A stretch of DNA of 64,000 nt, from assembly GCF_030056735.1 (NCBI RefSeq), contig NZ_JASHKN010000005.1, forward strand, positions 1 to 64,000, in the 5' to 3' direction. Within the stretch, counting starts at the first letter, position 1. Each line of letters starts with the position of its first letter. The notes under the pieces are model-generated. The model did no database searches, was not told where the DNA came from, and saw only the letters and a list, made by a program, of their open reading frames with translations. The position numbers and the translations under genes were made by a program. The DNA is from Rhodococcus sp. IEGM 1409 (GTDB taxonomy: Bacteria; Actinomycetota; Actinomycetes; Mycobacteriales; Mycobacteriaceae). Positions 27,116-35,685 of this stretch are shown here, piece by piece.

Positions 27116-27629
27116 AGCTTTATCGCCCGGTCAGTGGTGTCGAGGGCGTCGAACGACAAGTCATGGTTCGACAGCATATTGCCGGCGAACGGGTTGTCGG
27201 GGGCTTTGTGAGACCTCCATCTCGGGGAATCGGCCGAGTGATGGCTGTTGCCACTGAGTGATTGCGGTCACGTACGGGTGTCGAAGTTGGCTCCGAAGTA
27301 GCGGACAGGCCCGTTCCGTGCGCTGCGCGAACAGGCGTAATTCACCAGTGGCGGAGTTGAGTGCATTTCGTTCACAGCCTGCGGTTTCATTGCTACTCGC
27401 CAGTACGGAACCTGTCCGAATGGGTAGTGCTCGCCGTGTAGGAATCTTCACAGACTTAGCAAAGTGCGTTGAAAAGGTAGCGAAGATTGGCATTAGCAAC
27501 AGGTAGACGGCACTTTTTCGATGTGCCATTCTCGATAAGTACACAAGAAGGGCCTGGCAAGTATGTGAAGTAGTACGCATGTACTGCTCGCAACAGGCCG
27601 GACCAGCAGATCAAAGAGATGGAGTCTTG
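27116..27629. other. 514-bp intergenic region upstream of isocitrate lyase
   Basis: No convincing gene. It should hold the divergent promoters of the proline-rich protein and aceA. On the minus strand CACTTTGCTAA (27455-27465) differs at two positions from the RamB box AACTTTGCAAA as I recall it, making it a candidate RamB site about 165 bases before aceA. Confidence 0.5.
27455..27465 (-). promoter_or_regulatory. Candidate RamB box upstream of aceA
   Basis: CACTTTGCTAA on the minus strand matches 9 of 11 positions of the RamB consensus recalled from corynebacterial work. The gene for RamB is 3 kb away and its known target is isocitrate lyase. Confidence 0.35.
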
Positions 27630-28919
27630 ATGTCGACCACCGGCACCCCGAAGACCGCAGCTGAGCTTCAGCAGGATTGGGACACCAACCCTCGCTGGAA
27701 GGGCGTTACTCGTAACTACACGGCCGATCAGGTCGTCAAGCTCCAGGGCACCGTCGTCGAGGAGCAGACCCTCGCTCGCCGCGGATCCGAGATCCTGTGG
27801 GATCTCGTGAACAACGAGGACTACATCAACTCCCTCGGTGCACTTACCGGCAATATGGCTGTGCAGCAGGTTCGCGCCGGCCTGAAGGCCATCTACCTCT
27901 CCGGTTGGCAGGTTGCCGGCGACGCGAACCTCTCGGGCCACACGTACCCGGACCAGAGCCTCTACCCGGCCAACTCGGTTCCGACCGTCGTCCGTCGCAT
28001 CAACAACGCACTGCTGCGCGCCGACGAGATCGCCAAGACCGAGGGTGACACCTCCGTCAGCAACTGGCTCGCTCCGATCGTTGCCGACGCCGAAGCCGGC
28101 TTCGGTGGCGCTCTCAACGCTTACGAGCTGCAGAAGGCCATGATCGGCGCCGGCGCTGCCGGTGTCCACTGGGAGGATCAGCTCGCTTCGGAGAAGAAGT
28201 GCGGCCACCTCGGTGGCAAGGTGCTCATCCCCACGCAGCAGCACATCCGCACCCTGACCTCGGCTCGCCTGGCTTCCGACGTTGCGGACGTTCCGTCCGT
28301 CATCATCGCCCGCACCGACGCTGAGGCCGCAACCCTCATCACCTCCGACGTGGACGAGCGTGACCGCCCGTTCCTCGACGGAACCCGCACGGCTGAAGGC
28401 TTCTACGGCGTCAAGAACGGCATCGAGCCCTGCATCGCTCGCGCCAAGGCTTACGCACCGTACGCAGACCTCATCTGGATGGAGACCGGCGTGCCGGACC
28501 TCGAGGTTGCAAAGAAGTTCGCCGAGTCCGTTCGCAGCGAATTCCCGGACCAGCTCCTGGCCTACAACTGCTCGCCTTCCTTCAACTGGAAGGCGCACCT
28601 GGACGACGCGACCATCGCGAAGTTCCAGAAGGAGCTCGGCGCAATGGGCTTCAAGTTCCAGTTCATCACGCTGGCCGGCTTCCACTCGCTCAACTACGGC
28701 ATGTTCGACCTGGCCTACGGCTACGCCCGCGAAGGCATGACGGCATTCGTCGACCTGCAGGAGCGCGAGTTCAAGGCTGCTGAAGAGCGTGGCTTCACCG
28801 CCATCAAGCACCAGCGTGAGGTTGGCGCAGGCTACTTCGACACCATCGCCACCACCGTTGACCCCAACACCTCGACGGCAGCTCTCAAGGGCTCCACCGA
28901 AGAGGGCCAGTTCCACTAA
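27630..28919 (+). CDS. aceA: Isocitrate lyase
   Basis: A 429-residue enzyme that splits isocitrate to succinate and glyoxylate in the glyoxylate shunt, needed for growth on acetate and fatty acids. The catalytic KKCGH motif has Cys191, the same position as in M. tuberculosis ICL1. Start at ATG 27630 gives the standard N-terminus ([18 protein letters not shown]) behind a GAGATGGAG ribosome site. Codon use is strongly biased to C-ending codons, as expected for high expression. Followed by fadB2. Confidence 0.97.
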   Translation: MSTTGTPKTAAELQQDWDTNPRWKGVTRNYTADQVVKLQGTVVEEQTLARRGSEILWDLVNNEDYINSLGALTGNMAVQQVRAGLKAIYLSGWQVAGDANLSGHTYPDQSLYPANSVPTVVRRINNALLRADEIAKTEGDTSVSNWLAPIVADAEAGFGGALNAYELQKAMIGAGAAGVHWEDQLASEKKCGHLGGKVLIPTQQHIRTLTSARLASDVADVPSVIIARTDAEAATLITSDVDERDRPFLDGTRTAEGFYGVKNGIEPCIARAKAYAPYADLIWMETGVPDLEVAKKFAESVRSEFPDQLLAYNCSPSFNWKAHLDDATIAKFQKELGAMGFKFQFITLAGFHSLNYGMFDLAYGYAREGMTAFVDLQEREFKAAEERGFTAIKHQREVGAGYFDTIATTVDPNTSTAALKGSTEEGQFH

Positions 28920-28935
28920 GAACTGACTTCGGGTG

Positions 28936-28965
28936 GGGGAGAGGCTCGGCTTCGGGTCTCTCCCC
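28936..28965 (+). terminator. Terminator hairpin after aceA
   Basis: GGGGAGAG (28936-28943) pairs with CTCTCCCC (28958-28965) around a 14-base loop, 17 bases past the aceA stop. It probably separates aceA from fadB2 transcription. Confidence 0.65.
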
Positions 28966-29122
28966 TGCTTGTATCACCGATCTACTTTCTCTCGTCTTCA
29001 AGGCAGTTCCGATTGCATCGGCCACCAGCGTCGACGCAGTTCGAAGTGCTTTCTTTGCAACACCTTCTTCAGACTGCAACACCTTCACCAGACAAACTCC
29101 ACGAGACAAACAAGGAGCTGAC

Positions 29123-30019
29123 GTGACCAGCGAAAAAATTCAGCGCGTCGGCGTTATCGGCGCCGGAATCATGGGTGCCGGAATCGCCGAGGTGTGCGCC
29201 CGCGCACATGTCGATGTTCTGGTCTTCGAGCAGACTCGCGAGCTTGCAGCAGCCGGGCGTTCACGCATCCTGCGTTCGCTCGACCGCGGCGTGAGCAGCG
29301 GAAAAATCACAGAACGCGAGCGTGAGCAGGCCGCATGGCGTCTGCGTTTCACCTCCGATCTGGGAGATTTCGCGGACCGCCAGCTCGTCGTGGAGGCCGT
29401 CGTCGAAGACGAGAAGATCAAGAGCGAAATCTTCGCCGAGCTCGACGCGGTCGTGACGGACCCGGATGCGGTTCTCGCGTCCAACACGTCGTCGATCCCG
29501 ATCATGAAGCTCGGCATCTCGACCAAGCGTCCCGAGCGAGTCATCGGTATGCACTTCTTCAACCCGGTGCCGGTTCTGCCGCTCGTCGAGTTGGTGACGA
29601 CGCTCAAGACCAGTGCCTCCGTCTCGCAGCGCGCCGAGGCCTTTGCCAGCGACATCCTCGGCAAGCAGGTCGTCCGCAGTGCCGACCGCTCCGGCTTCGT
29701 CGTCAACGCACTCCTCGTGCCGTACCTGCTCTCGGCGATCCGCATGGTCGAGTCGGGCTTCGCAACCAAGGAAGACATCGACAAGGCAACGGTTCTGGGC
29801 CTGGCGCACCCCATGGGTCCGCTGGCTCTGACGGACCTGGTCGGACTCGACACCGTCAAGTCCATCGCCGACTCCATGTACGAGGAGTTCAAGGAGCCGC
29901 TGTACTCCGCTCCGCCGCTGCTCCTGCGTATGGTCGAAGCCGGATTGACCGGCAAGAAGTCCGGCGCGGGCTTCTACGAATACGCCGACAACGGTCGCTC
30001 CACCAAGCAGGCAAGCTAA
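29123..30019 (+). CDS. fadB2: 3-hydroxybutyryl-CoA dehydrogenase
   Basis: A 298-residue NAD(P)-dependent enzyme interconverting 3-hydroxybutyryl-CoA and acetoacetyl-CoA. The Rossmann motif GVIGAGIMGAG is at 10-20, SNTSSIPI at about 117-124, the catalytic His region GMHFFNPVPVLPLVE near 140-154, and the C-terminal domain has DKATVLGLAHPMGPLALTDL. GTG 29123 follows AAGGAG. Gene order aceA-fadB2 matches Rv0467-Rv0468. It links C4 acyl-CoA or polyhydroxybutyrate metabolism to the C2 module. Confidence 0.94.
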   Translation: MTSEKIQRVGVIGAGIMGAGIAEVCARAHVDVLVFEQTRELAAAGRSRILRSLDRGVSSGKITEREREQAAWRLRFTSDLGDFADRQLVVEAVVEDEKIKSEIFAELDAVVTDPDAVLASNTSSIPIMKLGISTKRPERVIGMHFFNPVPVLPLVELVTTLKTSASVSQRAEAFASDILGKQVVRSADRSGFVVNALLVPYLLSAIRMVESGFATKEDIDKATVLGLAHPMGPLALTDLVGLDTVKSIADSMYEEFKEPLYSAPPLLLRMVEAGLTGKKSGAGFYEYADNGRSTKQAS

Positions 30020-30030
30020 GGCCCAAAGCC

Positions 30031-30078
30031 CCCTGTGCGCGTTTGTGGAGAGTAGAGACTCCATAAACGCGCACAGGG
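30031..30078. terminator. Long hairpin between fadB2 and metE-like gene
   Basis: A perfect 14-bp stem, CCCTGTGCGCGTTT (30031-30044) with AAACGCGCACAGGG (30065-30078), with inner GGAG/CTCC. No T-tract. It lies 11 bases past fadB2 and 33 bases before the next start, so it could end fadB2 transcription or act as a 5' element of the MetE-like gene. Confidence 0.6.
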
Positions 30079-30111
30079 CGCTCGCGCCCCTCGGTTAGAA
30101 AGGTCGACCGC

Positions 30112-32418
30112 ATGTCCAGCAGCACTGCAGCATTCGGCTCCAGCGTCCTGGGGTATCCGCGCATCGGGCCGCGCCGTGAGCTCAAGCGCGCCCTCGAGTC
30201 CTACTGGCACGGCACTTCGGACAAGGACGCACTCCTCGCGGTCGCCAAGGAACTCCAGGAATCGACCTGGAGCGAATTGGCTGCGACGGGGTTGAGCCAG
30301 GTTCCCGGCAACACCTTCTCCTTCTACGATCACGTGCTCGACAATGCGCTGCTTTTCGGCGCAGTGCCGGAGCGTTTCAAGCCGCTCGAGGGCGCACTCG
30401 ATCCGCTCGATTTCTACTTCACGATGGCCCGCGGTCGCCCGGACTTCCCGCCTCTCGAGCTGGTGCGCTTCTTCGGCACGAACTACTACTACCGTCAGCC
30501 CGAAATCGACGCGAACACGGTGTTCTCGCTCAACTCGGAGGCACTGCTCGACGAGTTCGAACGTGCGAAGGCGCGCGGCATCGAATTGCGCCCCGTCATC
30601 ATGGGGCCCGTTTCGCTGCTTCTGCTCTCGAAGGTCGGGCCTGCCACCGAGAAGTCCGATCCGAACTTCACCCCACTCGATCTGTTGGACGCGATCCTGC
30701 CCGAGTACGAGAAGCTCTTCGAGCAGCTCGCCAAGGCCGGTGCCACCTGTGTTCAGTTGGACGAGCCTTCGGTGACCGAGGACCGCACCGCCGAGGAACT
30801 CGCCGCTCTGGGGCGTGCATACGAGAAGCTTTCGACGGCCCCGCTGCGCCCGCGTCTGTTGGTGACGGGTCCGTACGGCAAGTTCGGCGAAGCCCTCAAC
30901 ATCTTGGCGCCCACCAAGATCGAGGCCTTCGGTCTGGACTTGGTGCACGGCAAGATCACGGCCGAGGAACTGGCCGCGGTGCCGAACATCAAGCGCAAGC
31001 GCATCTACGCAGGCGTCGTCGACGGTCGCAACGTGTGGCGCGTCGACCGGTTCAACACCTTGACGTACCTGAACGAACTCAAGGACGTCGTGCCTGACCT
31101 CGTCGTCTCCACGTCGTCGTCGCTGCTGCACGTGCCGTACGACGTGCTCTCCGAATACGACATCCCGGGAGACGTCGCAGACCGTTTGGCTTTTGCGAAG
31201 CAAAAGGTCGGCGAGGTCGTCTCACTGGCAAAGGCGCTCACCGAAGGTCCTTCGGACAAGTGGCGTAAGCGTCCGACGAAGGTGCACTTCAAGCTCAAGC
31301 ATGCAGTCCGTGCTCGGGTCAACGCGATCAAGCCCGAAGATCGTGTGCGTGCACCGTACGAGGAGCGTCGTAAAGCTCAGCAGGAACGGTTGAACCTGCC
31401 TTTGGTGCCGGCTCAGACACTGGGTTCGTTCCCGCAGACCGACGCGATTCGCCAGGCTCGTTACGAACTCGGCCAGGGTCGTTTGGAGTGGGACGACTAC
31501 TACAAGCGCATCCAGGAAGAGATCGAGCGCACAATCCGCTTGCAAGAGGACATCGGTCTCGATGTTTTCGTGCACGGTGAGCACGAGCGCAACGACATGG
31601 TCCAGTACTTCGCCGAACTGCTCGAGGGCTATGCCTTCACGCACAACGGTTGGGTTCAGGCCTACGGATCTCGTTGTACGCGTCCGCCGATTCTCTACGG
31701 CGACATCGCACGTCCGAAGCCGATGACGGTCGAGTGGATTGCGTACGCGCAGTCGCTGACCGACAAACCGGTCAAGGGCATGCTGACGGGTCCGGTCACC
31801 ATGATCGCTCGTTCGTTCGTGCGTCAGGATCAGCCGCTCTACGAAACGGCAGAGCAACTGGCACTTGTCATTCGAGACGAAATCGCGGATCTCGAAGCCG
31901 CCGGAATCGCCATCATCCAGGTGGACGAGCCGGCAATTCGTGAACTGCTGCCGCTGCGTGAGGACGGCCGGGAGGCCTACCTGGAGTGGGCCGTCGACGC
32001 GTTCCGTCTGGCAACAGGTGGAGCGAAGCCGGAAACACAGATCCACACACATCTGACGTACTCCGCTCGGTCGTCGGTGGTCGACGCCATCGAACGGTTG
32101 GACGCCGATGTGACGGCTATCGTCGCGACCCGCTCCATCACGTGGGTTCTCGAAGCACTCAAGGAAGGCGCGCTCACGCACGGCGTCGGCCCCGGTGTCT
32201 ACGAATCTCGTTCGGCTCGGATTCCAGATATCGACGAGCTTGACGAATTGCTCACGCAGGCAAGCGAATCGATCTCTCTCGATCGCTTGTGGGCCAATCC
32301 GGACGGCGGCCTCAAGACCCGCCATCCTTGGCAGCTCGAGCCTTCGCTGCGCAACATGGTTGCAGCCGCGAGGCGCTTGCGTCGTCGCGCCGAACAAGCC
32401 GAGCGCGACGCCGGGTAA
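30112..32418 (+). CDS. metE: MetE-like protein lacking three of four zinc ligands
   Basis: A 768-residue protein with both MetE barrels: N-terminal GYPRIGPRRELKRALESYW, C-terminal TLGSFPQTDAIRQAR, VHGEHERNDMVQYF and VDEPAIRE. Overall it reads as cobalamin-independent methionine synthase, which moves a methyl group from methyl-THF to homocysteine held on Zn2+. Against E. coli MetE (ligands His641, Cys643, Glu665, Cys726), this protein has His647, Thr649, Val671 and Gly732 (IHTHLTYS; TAIVATRS; NPDGGLKTR). Only the His is kept. Zinc-activated homocysteine chemistry is therefore doubtful, though the folate side and scaffold are intact. The reading frame has no sign of decay. It is followed by an alcohol dehydrogenase. 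Name by homology only. Confidence 0.85.
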   Translation: MSSSTAAFGSSVLGYPRIGPRRELKRALESYWHGTSDKDALLAVAKELQESTWSELAATGLSQVPGNTFSFYDHVLDNALLFGAVPERFKPLEGALDPLDFYFTMARGRPDFPPLELVRFFGTNYYYRQPEIDANTVFSLNSEALLDEFERAKARGIELRPVIMGPVSLLLLSKVGPATEKSDPNFTPLDLLDAILPEYEKLFEQLAKAGATCVQLDEPSVTEDRTAEELAALGRAYEKLSTAPLRPRLLVTGPYGKFGEALNILAPTKIEAFGLDLVHGKITAEELAAVPNIKRKRIYAGVVDGRNVWRVDRFNTLTYLNELKDVVPDLVVSTSSSLLHVPYDVLSEYDIPGDVADRLAFAKQKVGEVVSLAKALTEGPSDKWRKRPTKVHFKLKHAVRARVNAIKPEDRVRAPYEERRKAQQERLNLPLVPAQTLGSFPQTDAIRQARYELGQGRLEWDDYYKRIQEEIERTIRLQEDIGLDVFVHGEHERNDMVQYFAELLEGYAFTHNGWVQAYGSRCTRPPILYGDIARPKPMTVEWIAYAQSLTDKPVKGMLTGPVTMIARSFVRQDQPLYETAEQLALVIRDEIADLEAAGIAIIQVDEPAIRELLPLREDGREAYLEWAVDAFRLATGGAKPETQIHTHLTYSARSSVVDAIERLDADVTAIVATRSITWVLEALKEGALTHGVGPGVYESRSARIPDIDELDELLTQASESISLDRLWANPDGGLKTRHPWQLEPSLRNMVAAARRLRRRAEQAERDAG

Positions 32419-32436
32419 GTCACGTAAAGAACTAGT

Positions 32437-32471
32437 CATGGAGGGACCTGCAACTTGCAGGTCCCTCCATG
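32437..32471 (+). terminator. Strong terminator after the MetE-like gene
   Basis: CATGGAGGGACCTGCAA (32437-32453) and TTGCAGGTCCCTCCATG (32455-32471) form a near-perfect 17-bp stem (in practice about 15 bp with a 5-base loop), 19 bases past the stop. It suggests the alcohol dehydrogenase has its own promoter or needs readthrough. Confidence 0.75.
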
Positions 32472-32490
32472 CACGGGTAGGCATGTGTGC

Positions 32491-33531
32491 ATGGTTACTG
32501 CTGCTGCTTACGCCGCGACGTCCGCTGACGGTCCGCTCGAGAAGACCACCGTCGAACGTCGTGAGCTCGGTCCACTGGACATTCTCATCGACATCAAATT
32601 TGCCGGCATCTGCCATTCCGACATCCACACCGCCCGAAACGAGTGGGGCGGAGCCAAGTACCCGATCGTTCCCGGACACGAAATCGCCGGCGTCGTCGCC
32701 GCCGTGGGTTCCGATGTCACCAAGCACAAGGTCGGCGACCGCGTCGGCGTCGGCTGCTTCGTCGACTCGTGCGGGGAGTGCGACGCCTGCACCGCCGGCG
32801 AAGAGCAGTACTGCCGCAAGGGTGTGACGGGTACGTACAACGCCACCGGCCGCGACGGCGAGCGCACTCAGGGCGGCTACTCGACGCACATCGTCGTCAC
32901 CGAGCATTTTGTTCTCTCGATCCCCGAGGGCATCGAACTCGACGTTGCCGCGCCGCTGCTGTGCGCAGGCATCACCTTGTACTCACCGCTGCGGCACTGG
33001 AACGCCGGTCCCGGCAAGAAGGTCGCCATCATCGGTTTCGGCGGCCTCGGTCACGTGGGTGTGAAGATCGCCCAGGCGCTCGGAGCGGAAGTCACCGTCC
33101 TGAGTCAGACGCTCGGCAAGAAAGAAGACGGGCTTCGCCTCGGCGCCGATCACTACTACGCGACCAACGACCGTGAGACGTTCAAGGCACTTCGCGGCGA
33201 GTTCGACCTGATCCTCAACACGGTCTCGGTCAATCTCGACATCGACGCCTACATGTCCTTGCTCGCCATCAACGGCACTCTCGTCGAATTGGGCCTGCCG
33301 GAGAAGCCGATCGAAGTTCGAGCATTCTCGCTCGCAGCAAACCGTCGTAGCCTCGCCGGCTCCATGGTGGGCGGTATCCCGCAGACACAGGAGATGCTCG
33401 ACTTCTGCGCCGAGCACGGCATCGGCGCAGAAATCGAACTGATCCCGGCGAGCGACATCAACGATGCTTACGAGCGCGTGATCAAGAGCGATGTGCGATA
33501 CCGATTCGTGATCGACACCGCAACAATCTGA
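32491..33531 (+). CDS. Zinc-dependent alcohol dehydrogenase (CAD/YahK-type, NADP-preferring family)
   Basis: A 346-residue medium-chain dehydrogenase. Catalytic zinc ligands are in [15 protein letters not shown] and GHEIAGVV; the structural zinc loop has four Cys ([16 protein letters not shown]); the cofactor motif is [14 protein letters not shown]. The family reduces aldehydes or oxidises primary alcohols, usually with NADP(H). ATG 32491 is chosen for the conserved [16 protein letters not shown] start. It lies just after the terminator that follows the MetE-like gene. Confidence 0.9.
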   Translation: MVTAAAYAATSADGPLEKTTVERRELGPLDILIDIKFAGICHSDIHTARNEWGGAKYPIVPGHEIAGVVAAVGSDVTKHKVGDRVGVGCFVDSCGECDACTAGEEQYCRKGVTGTYNATGRDGERTQGGYSTHIVVTEHFVLSIPEGIELDVAAPLLCAGITLYSPLRHWNAGPGKKVAIIGFGGLGHVGVKIAQALGAEVTVLSQTLGKKEDGLRLGADHYYATNDRETFKALRGEFDLILNTVSVNLDIDAYMSLLAINGTLVELGLPEKPIEVRAFSLAANRRSLAGSMVGGIPQTQEMLDFCAEHGIGAEIELIPASDINDAYERVIKSDVRYRFVIDTATI

Positions 33532-33558
33532 CCCGCTCAGTCGAGTTGTTCGCGGAGC

Positions 33559-34353
33559 TCAGTCGAGTTGCTCGCGGAGATTACTCAGTGTCTTCGCGAG
33601 CAATCTCGACACGTGCATCTGGGATACACCGACTTTCTCGGCGATCTGTGTTTGCGTCAGGTTTCCGAAGAATCTGAGCATCAACACCGTCCGCTCTCGT
33701 TCGGGAAGCTTGTCGAGAAGAGGACGCAACGCCTCGTGATTCTCGACGTTCTCGAGTGCTGCGTCATAGTCGCCGAGTGTTTCCACGAGCGGGAGATCAT
33801 CGGTGTGATTGGACGCGGCACCGTCGACCGAGACGGTCTGGTACGCATTGCCGGCGATCAACGCCTGGGCCACTTCTTCGCGTTCGATGCCCAACGTCTC
33901 GGCCAACTCGTCGACGGTCGGCGCGTGCCCGAGTTGTTGAGACAGCTCGCTGATGGCCTGCCCGAGTTGGAAGTGCAACTCCTTCATCCGACGCGGAACT
34001 CGTAGCGCCCAGCCGGTGTCGCGGAAGTGTCGCCGAACCTCACCCATCACGGTGGGAACTGCGAACGAAACGAAATCGGAGCCGCGCGTGGAATCGAAAC
34101 GGTCGACGGCGTTGACCAGACCGAGCCGCGCCACCTGAACCAAATCGTCGTGCGCTTCGCCGCGCCCGTCGAATCGCCTGGCGATGTGCTCGGCCAGCGG
34201 TAGGCATCTGGTGATGAGTGCAGTACGCACTCGTTCGTACTCGGGGCTGTGTGGTTCGAGGGTCCGCATTTCCTCGAAAACTGGTATAACGTCCCGATAT
34301 TCGTCGGTGGACCGCCGACGCGGGCGTGACGGGCCGTCTGCGGAAGCGGTCAC
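33559..34353 (-). CDS. sigF: RNA polymerase sigma factor, SigF/SigB group
   Basis: A 264-residue group-3 sigma factor with regions 2 (HDDLVQVARLGLVNAVDRFD), 3 (PTVDELAETLGIEREEV) and 4 (ERTVLMLRFFGNLTQTQIAEKVGVSQMHVSRLL). It is of the stress/sporulation type seen in mycobacterial SigF. GTG 34353 overlaps the anti-sigma stop (GTGA), which fixes the start and couples the two products. GGGTA-type promoters, the family's target, occur before rsbW and two nearby genes. Confidence 0.92.
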   Translation of the reverse strand: MTASADGPSRPRRRSTDEYRDVIPVFEEMRTLEPHSPEYERVRTALITRCLPLAEHIARRFDGRGEAHDDLVQVARLGLVNAVDRFDSTRGSDFVSFAVPTVMGEVRRHFRDTGWALRVPRRMKELHFQLGQAISELSQQLGHAPTVDELAETLGIEREEVAQALIAGNAYQTVSVDGAASNHTDDLPLVETLGDYDAALENVENHEALRPLLDKLPERERTVLMLRFFGNLTQTQIAEKVGVSQMHVSRLLAKTLSNLREQLD

Positions 34354-34781
34354 AGGCGCCCGCTGAGGGCCTTGGTGAACTTCATGGTCGTGGTGTAGCC
34401 GGCACCGCCGAGGTTCTCTTCCTGGTCGAGCGAAATCGAATCGGTGAGTTCGGTGAGGATGTGCCACCCGAACGAGCGCTGACTGCCGTCCTCGTACTCC
34501 GTGGTGGTCGTCGAAACGGACACGTGCAGTTGTGGGGGAGTGAAGACGAACCGACACACCAGAACAGAATCGGGTGCAGTACGAACAATCAGATGCGTAC
34601 AGATTTCGTCCATGGCCAGCTTGATGTCGGCGATGGCGTCGAGATCGAAGTTTTCCTGAATGGCAACGGTGGCAGCCAGTGCACGCAAAATCGACAGCTG
34701 ATCGAGAGTCGCTTGAATCCTCAACTCCACGACCGGTTGAGTCTGATCCTGATCGGGCTCGAGTGCGCTGAGGTGTGCCAT
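34350..34781 (-). CDS. rsbW: RsbW/UsfX-type anti-sigma factor
   Basis: A 143-residue GHKL-type ATPase/kinase fold protein (IKLAMDEICTHLIVR as N-box; FGWHILTELTDSISLDQ). It should bind and silence the sigma factor encoded by the overlapping next gene, and be countered by a STAS antagonist such as that at 35173. ATG 34781 gives the compact family length; upstream in-frame codons would cross the GGGTAT promoter element. Confidence 0.88.
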   Translation of the reverse strand: MAHLSALEPDQDQTQPVVELRIQATLDQLSILRALAATVAIQENFDLDAIADIKLAMDEICTHLIVRTAPDSVLVCRFVFTPPQLHVSVSTTTTEYEDGSQRSFGWHILTELTDSISLDQEENLGGAGYTTTMKFTKALSGRL

Positions 34782-34835
34782 AAGTTCTCCGGATCGTCGT
34801 ACCAGGGGTCGCCGTGAAGTCTGGTGCCGAGAACG

Positions 34836-34861
34836 ATACCCATCTCGACCTTCACAGTGAC
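34836..34861 (-). promoter_or_regulatory. Candidate SigF-type promoter of rsbW-sigF
   Basis: On the minus strand GGGTAT (34836-34841) lies about 50 bases before the rsbW ATG, with GTCA 16 bases upstream as a weak -35. The consensus recalled for SigF is GTTT-N15/16-GGGTA(T/C). Autoregulation would be expected. Confidence 0.5.
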
Positions 34862-35172
34862 CCCTGAACACGAAATTTTGTCGATGGTGGTGCCGGGGTA
34901 ATCGACACAGTTCTGCTCACGACCGTTGGCGGTCGCAACATCGGATTACCTCGCGGAACCGCAGACCAAACCACATTTTTGTTCGGAACACCGAAACGAA
35001 TGGTCGCAACGCACTTGTGACGTCGGTCATGCTGGCGTACTGTTTCAAACCGAGGTTGAGCACACAGCCGATGAGGGATTTATCCGCAATTCTGGAGACC
35101 CGTTCATCGTGCGGCTCCTTCGGAGGTCCCTTCTCTTTTGCAGAGTGTAAACCGTTGCGGGATGGGAGAACC
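34862..35172. other. Intergenic region between rsbW and the STAS gene
   Basis: No gene is supported here. It has a GTTTCAAAC palindrome at 35042-35050 and a weak GTTG-N17-GGGATT at 35054-35080 that might be a stress-sigma promoter for the STAS gene. Other reading frames in this stretch lack coding character. Confidence 0.4.
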
Positions 35173-35616
35173 ATGACTGTTGTTCCAGGATCATCTATTT
35201 CAGGCTTTACGAACGCGGCGAAGGGATCGGTTGATTACGGACCTCCCGCGACCGGGACAGCGACCGCATCATTTCACGCGCACCGCATCAGTGCACAGAC
35301 CGCTGTGATTCAAGTTCGTGGCGAGATCGACCTGATGAGCGCCAATGCTTTTCGTGACTACTTGACGTACCACGTGGCCGCGGACCGGACACTAGTCGTT
35401 GATCTCTCCGAACTCGAATTCATGGGAACGTGCGGCTTGTCCGTGCTGTCGGTGCTGTCGACGCGATCGCGCGACGTGGGCGGCACACTGGCGCTCGTCT
35501 GCGCCCGCCCGGTTCAAAGGCTGCTCAAAGCAGCTGGTCAGGAGTCGATGTTTGCCTGCTACGAGTCGCTGGATCACGCGATCGGCCTCGAGGAGACCCG
35601 ACGCTTCCCGGCTTGA
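35173..35616 (+). CDS. STAS-domain anti-sigma factor antagonist
   Basis: A 147-residue protein with a disordered N-terminus of about 35 residues and a STAS domain (VIQVRGEIDLMSANAFRDYL; LVVDLSELEFMGTCGLSVL). The phosphorylation site usually reads D-S-S-G; here it is G-Thr-Cys-G, so Thr would be the phospho-acceptor. It is divergent from rsbW-sigF and probably releases sigma by binding RsbW. ATG 35173 follows GGGAGA. Confidence 0.86.
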   Translation: MTVVPGSSISGFTNAAKGSVDYGPPATGTATASFHAHRISAQTAVIQVRGEIDLMSANAFRDYLTYHVAADRTLVVDLSELEFMGTCGLSVLSVLSTRSRDVGGTLALVCARPVQRLLKAAGQESMFACYESLDHAIGLEETRRFPA

Positions 35617-35625
35617 TTTCGCCGT

Positions 35626-35655
35626 GTCACCCACAGCTCCGTCACCCACAGCTTC
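35626..35655. repeat. 15-bp tandem repeat, 2 copies
   Basis: GTCACCCACAGCTCC (35626-35640) and GTCACCCACAGCTTC (35641-35655) lie in the short gap between the convergent STAS and glycosyltransferase genes. A recent local duplication; no function evident. Confidence 0.7.
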
Positions 35656-35685
35656 GTGAAATCAGGTTCGTAGAGCCCGTCAGCG

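Noticed and set aside
27456-28916. 486-codon open frame antisense to isocitrate lyase
   Set aside because: Exact shadow of a highly biased gene; no independent start signals or domain.
29046-29062. RamB box before fadB2 (TTCTTTGCAAC)
   Set aside because: Three mismatches to the recalled consensus and surrounded by other similar C/T-rich words; too weak to call.
31222-32907. 561-codon open frame on the minus strand opposite the MetE-like and alcohol dehydrogenase genes
   Set aside because: It is antisense to two well-supported genes and is open because of GC-rich third positions on the other strand; its product has no recognisable domain.
35042-35080. GTTT...GGGATT as a SigF promoter for the STAS gene
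   Set aside because: The spacing from the GTTT is 29 bases, about twice the expected 15-16; only a weak GTTG-N17 alternative remains, so it is mentioned only inside the intergenic entry.
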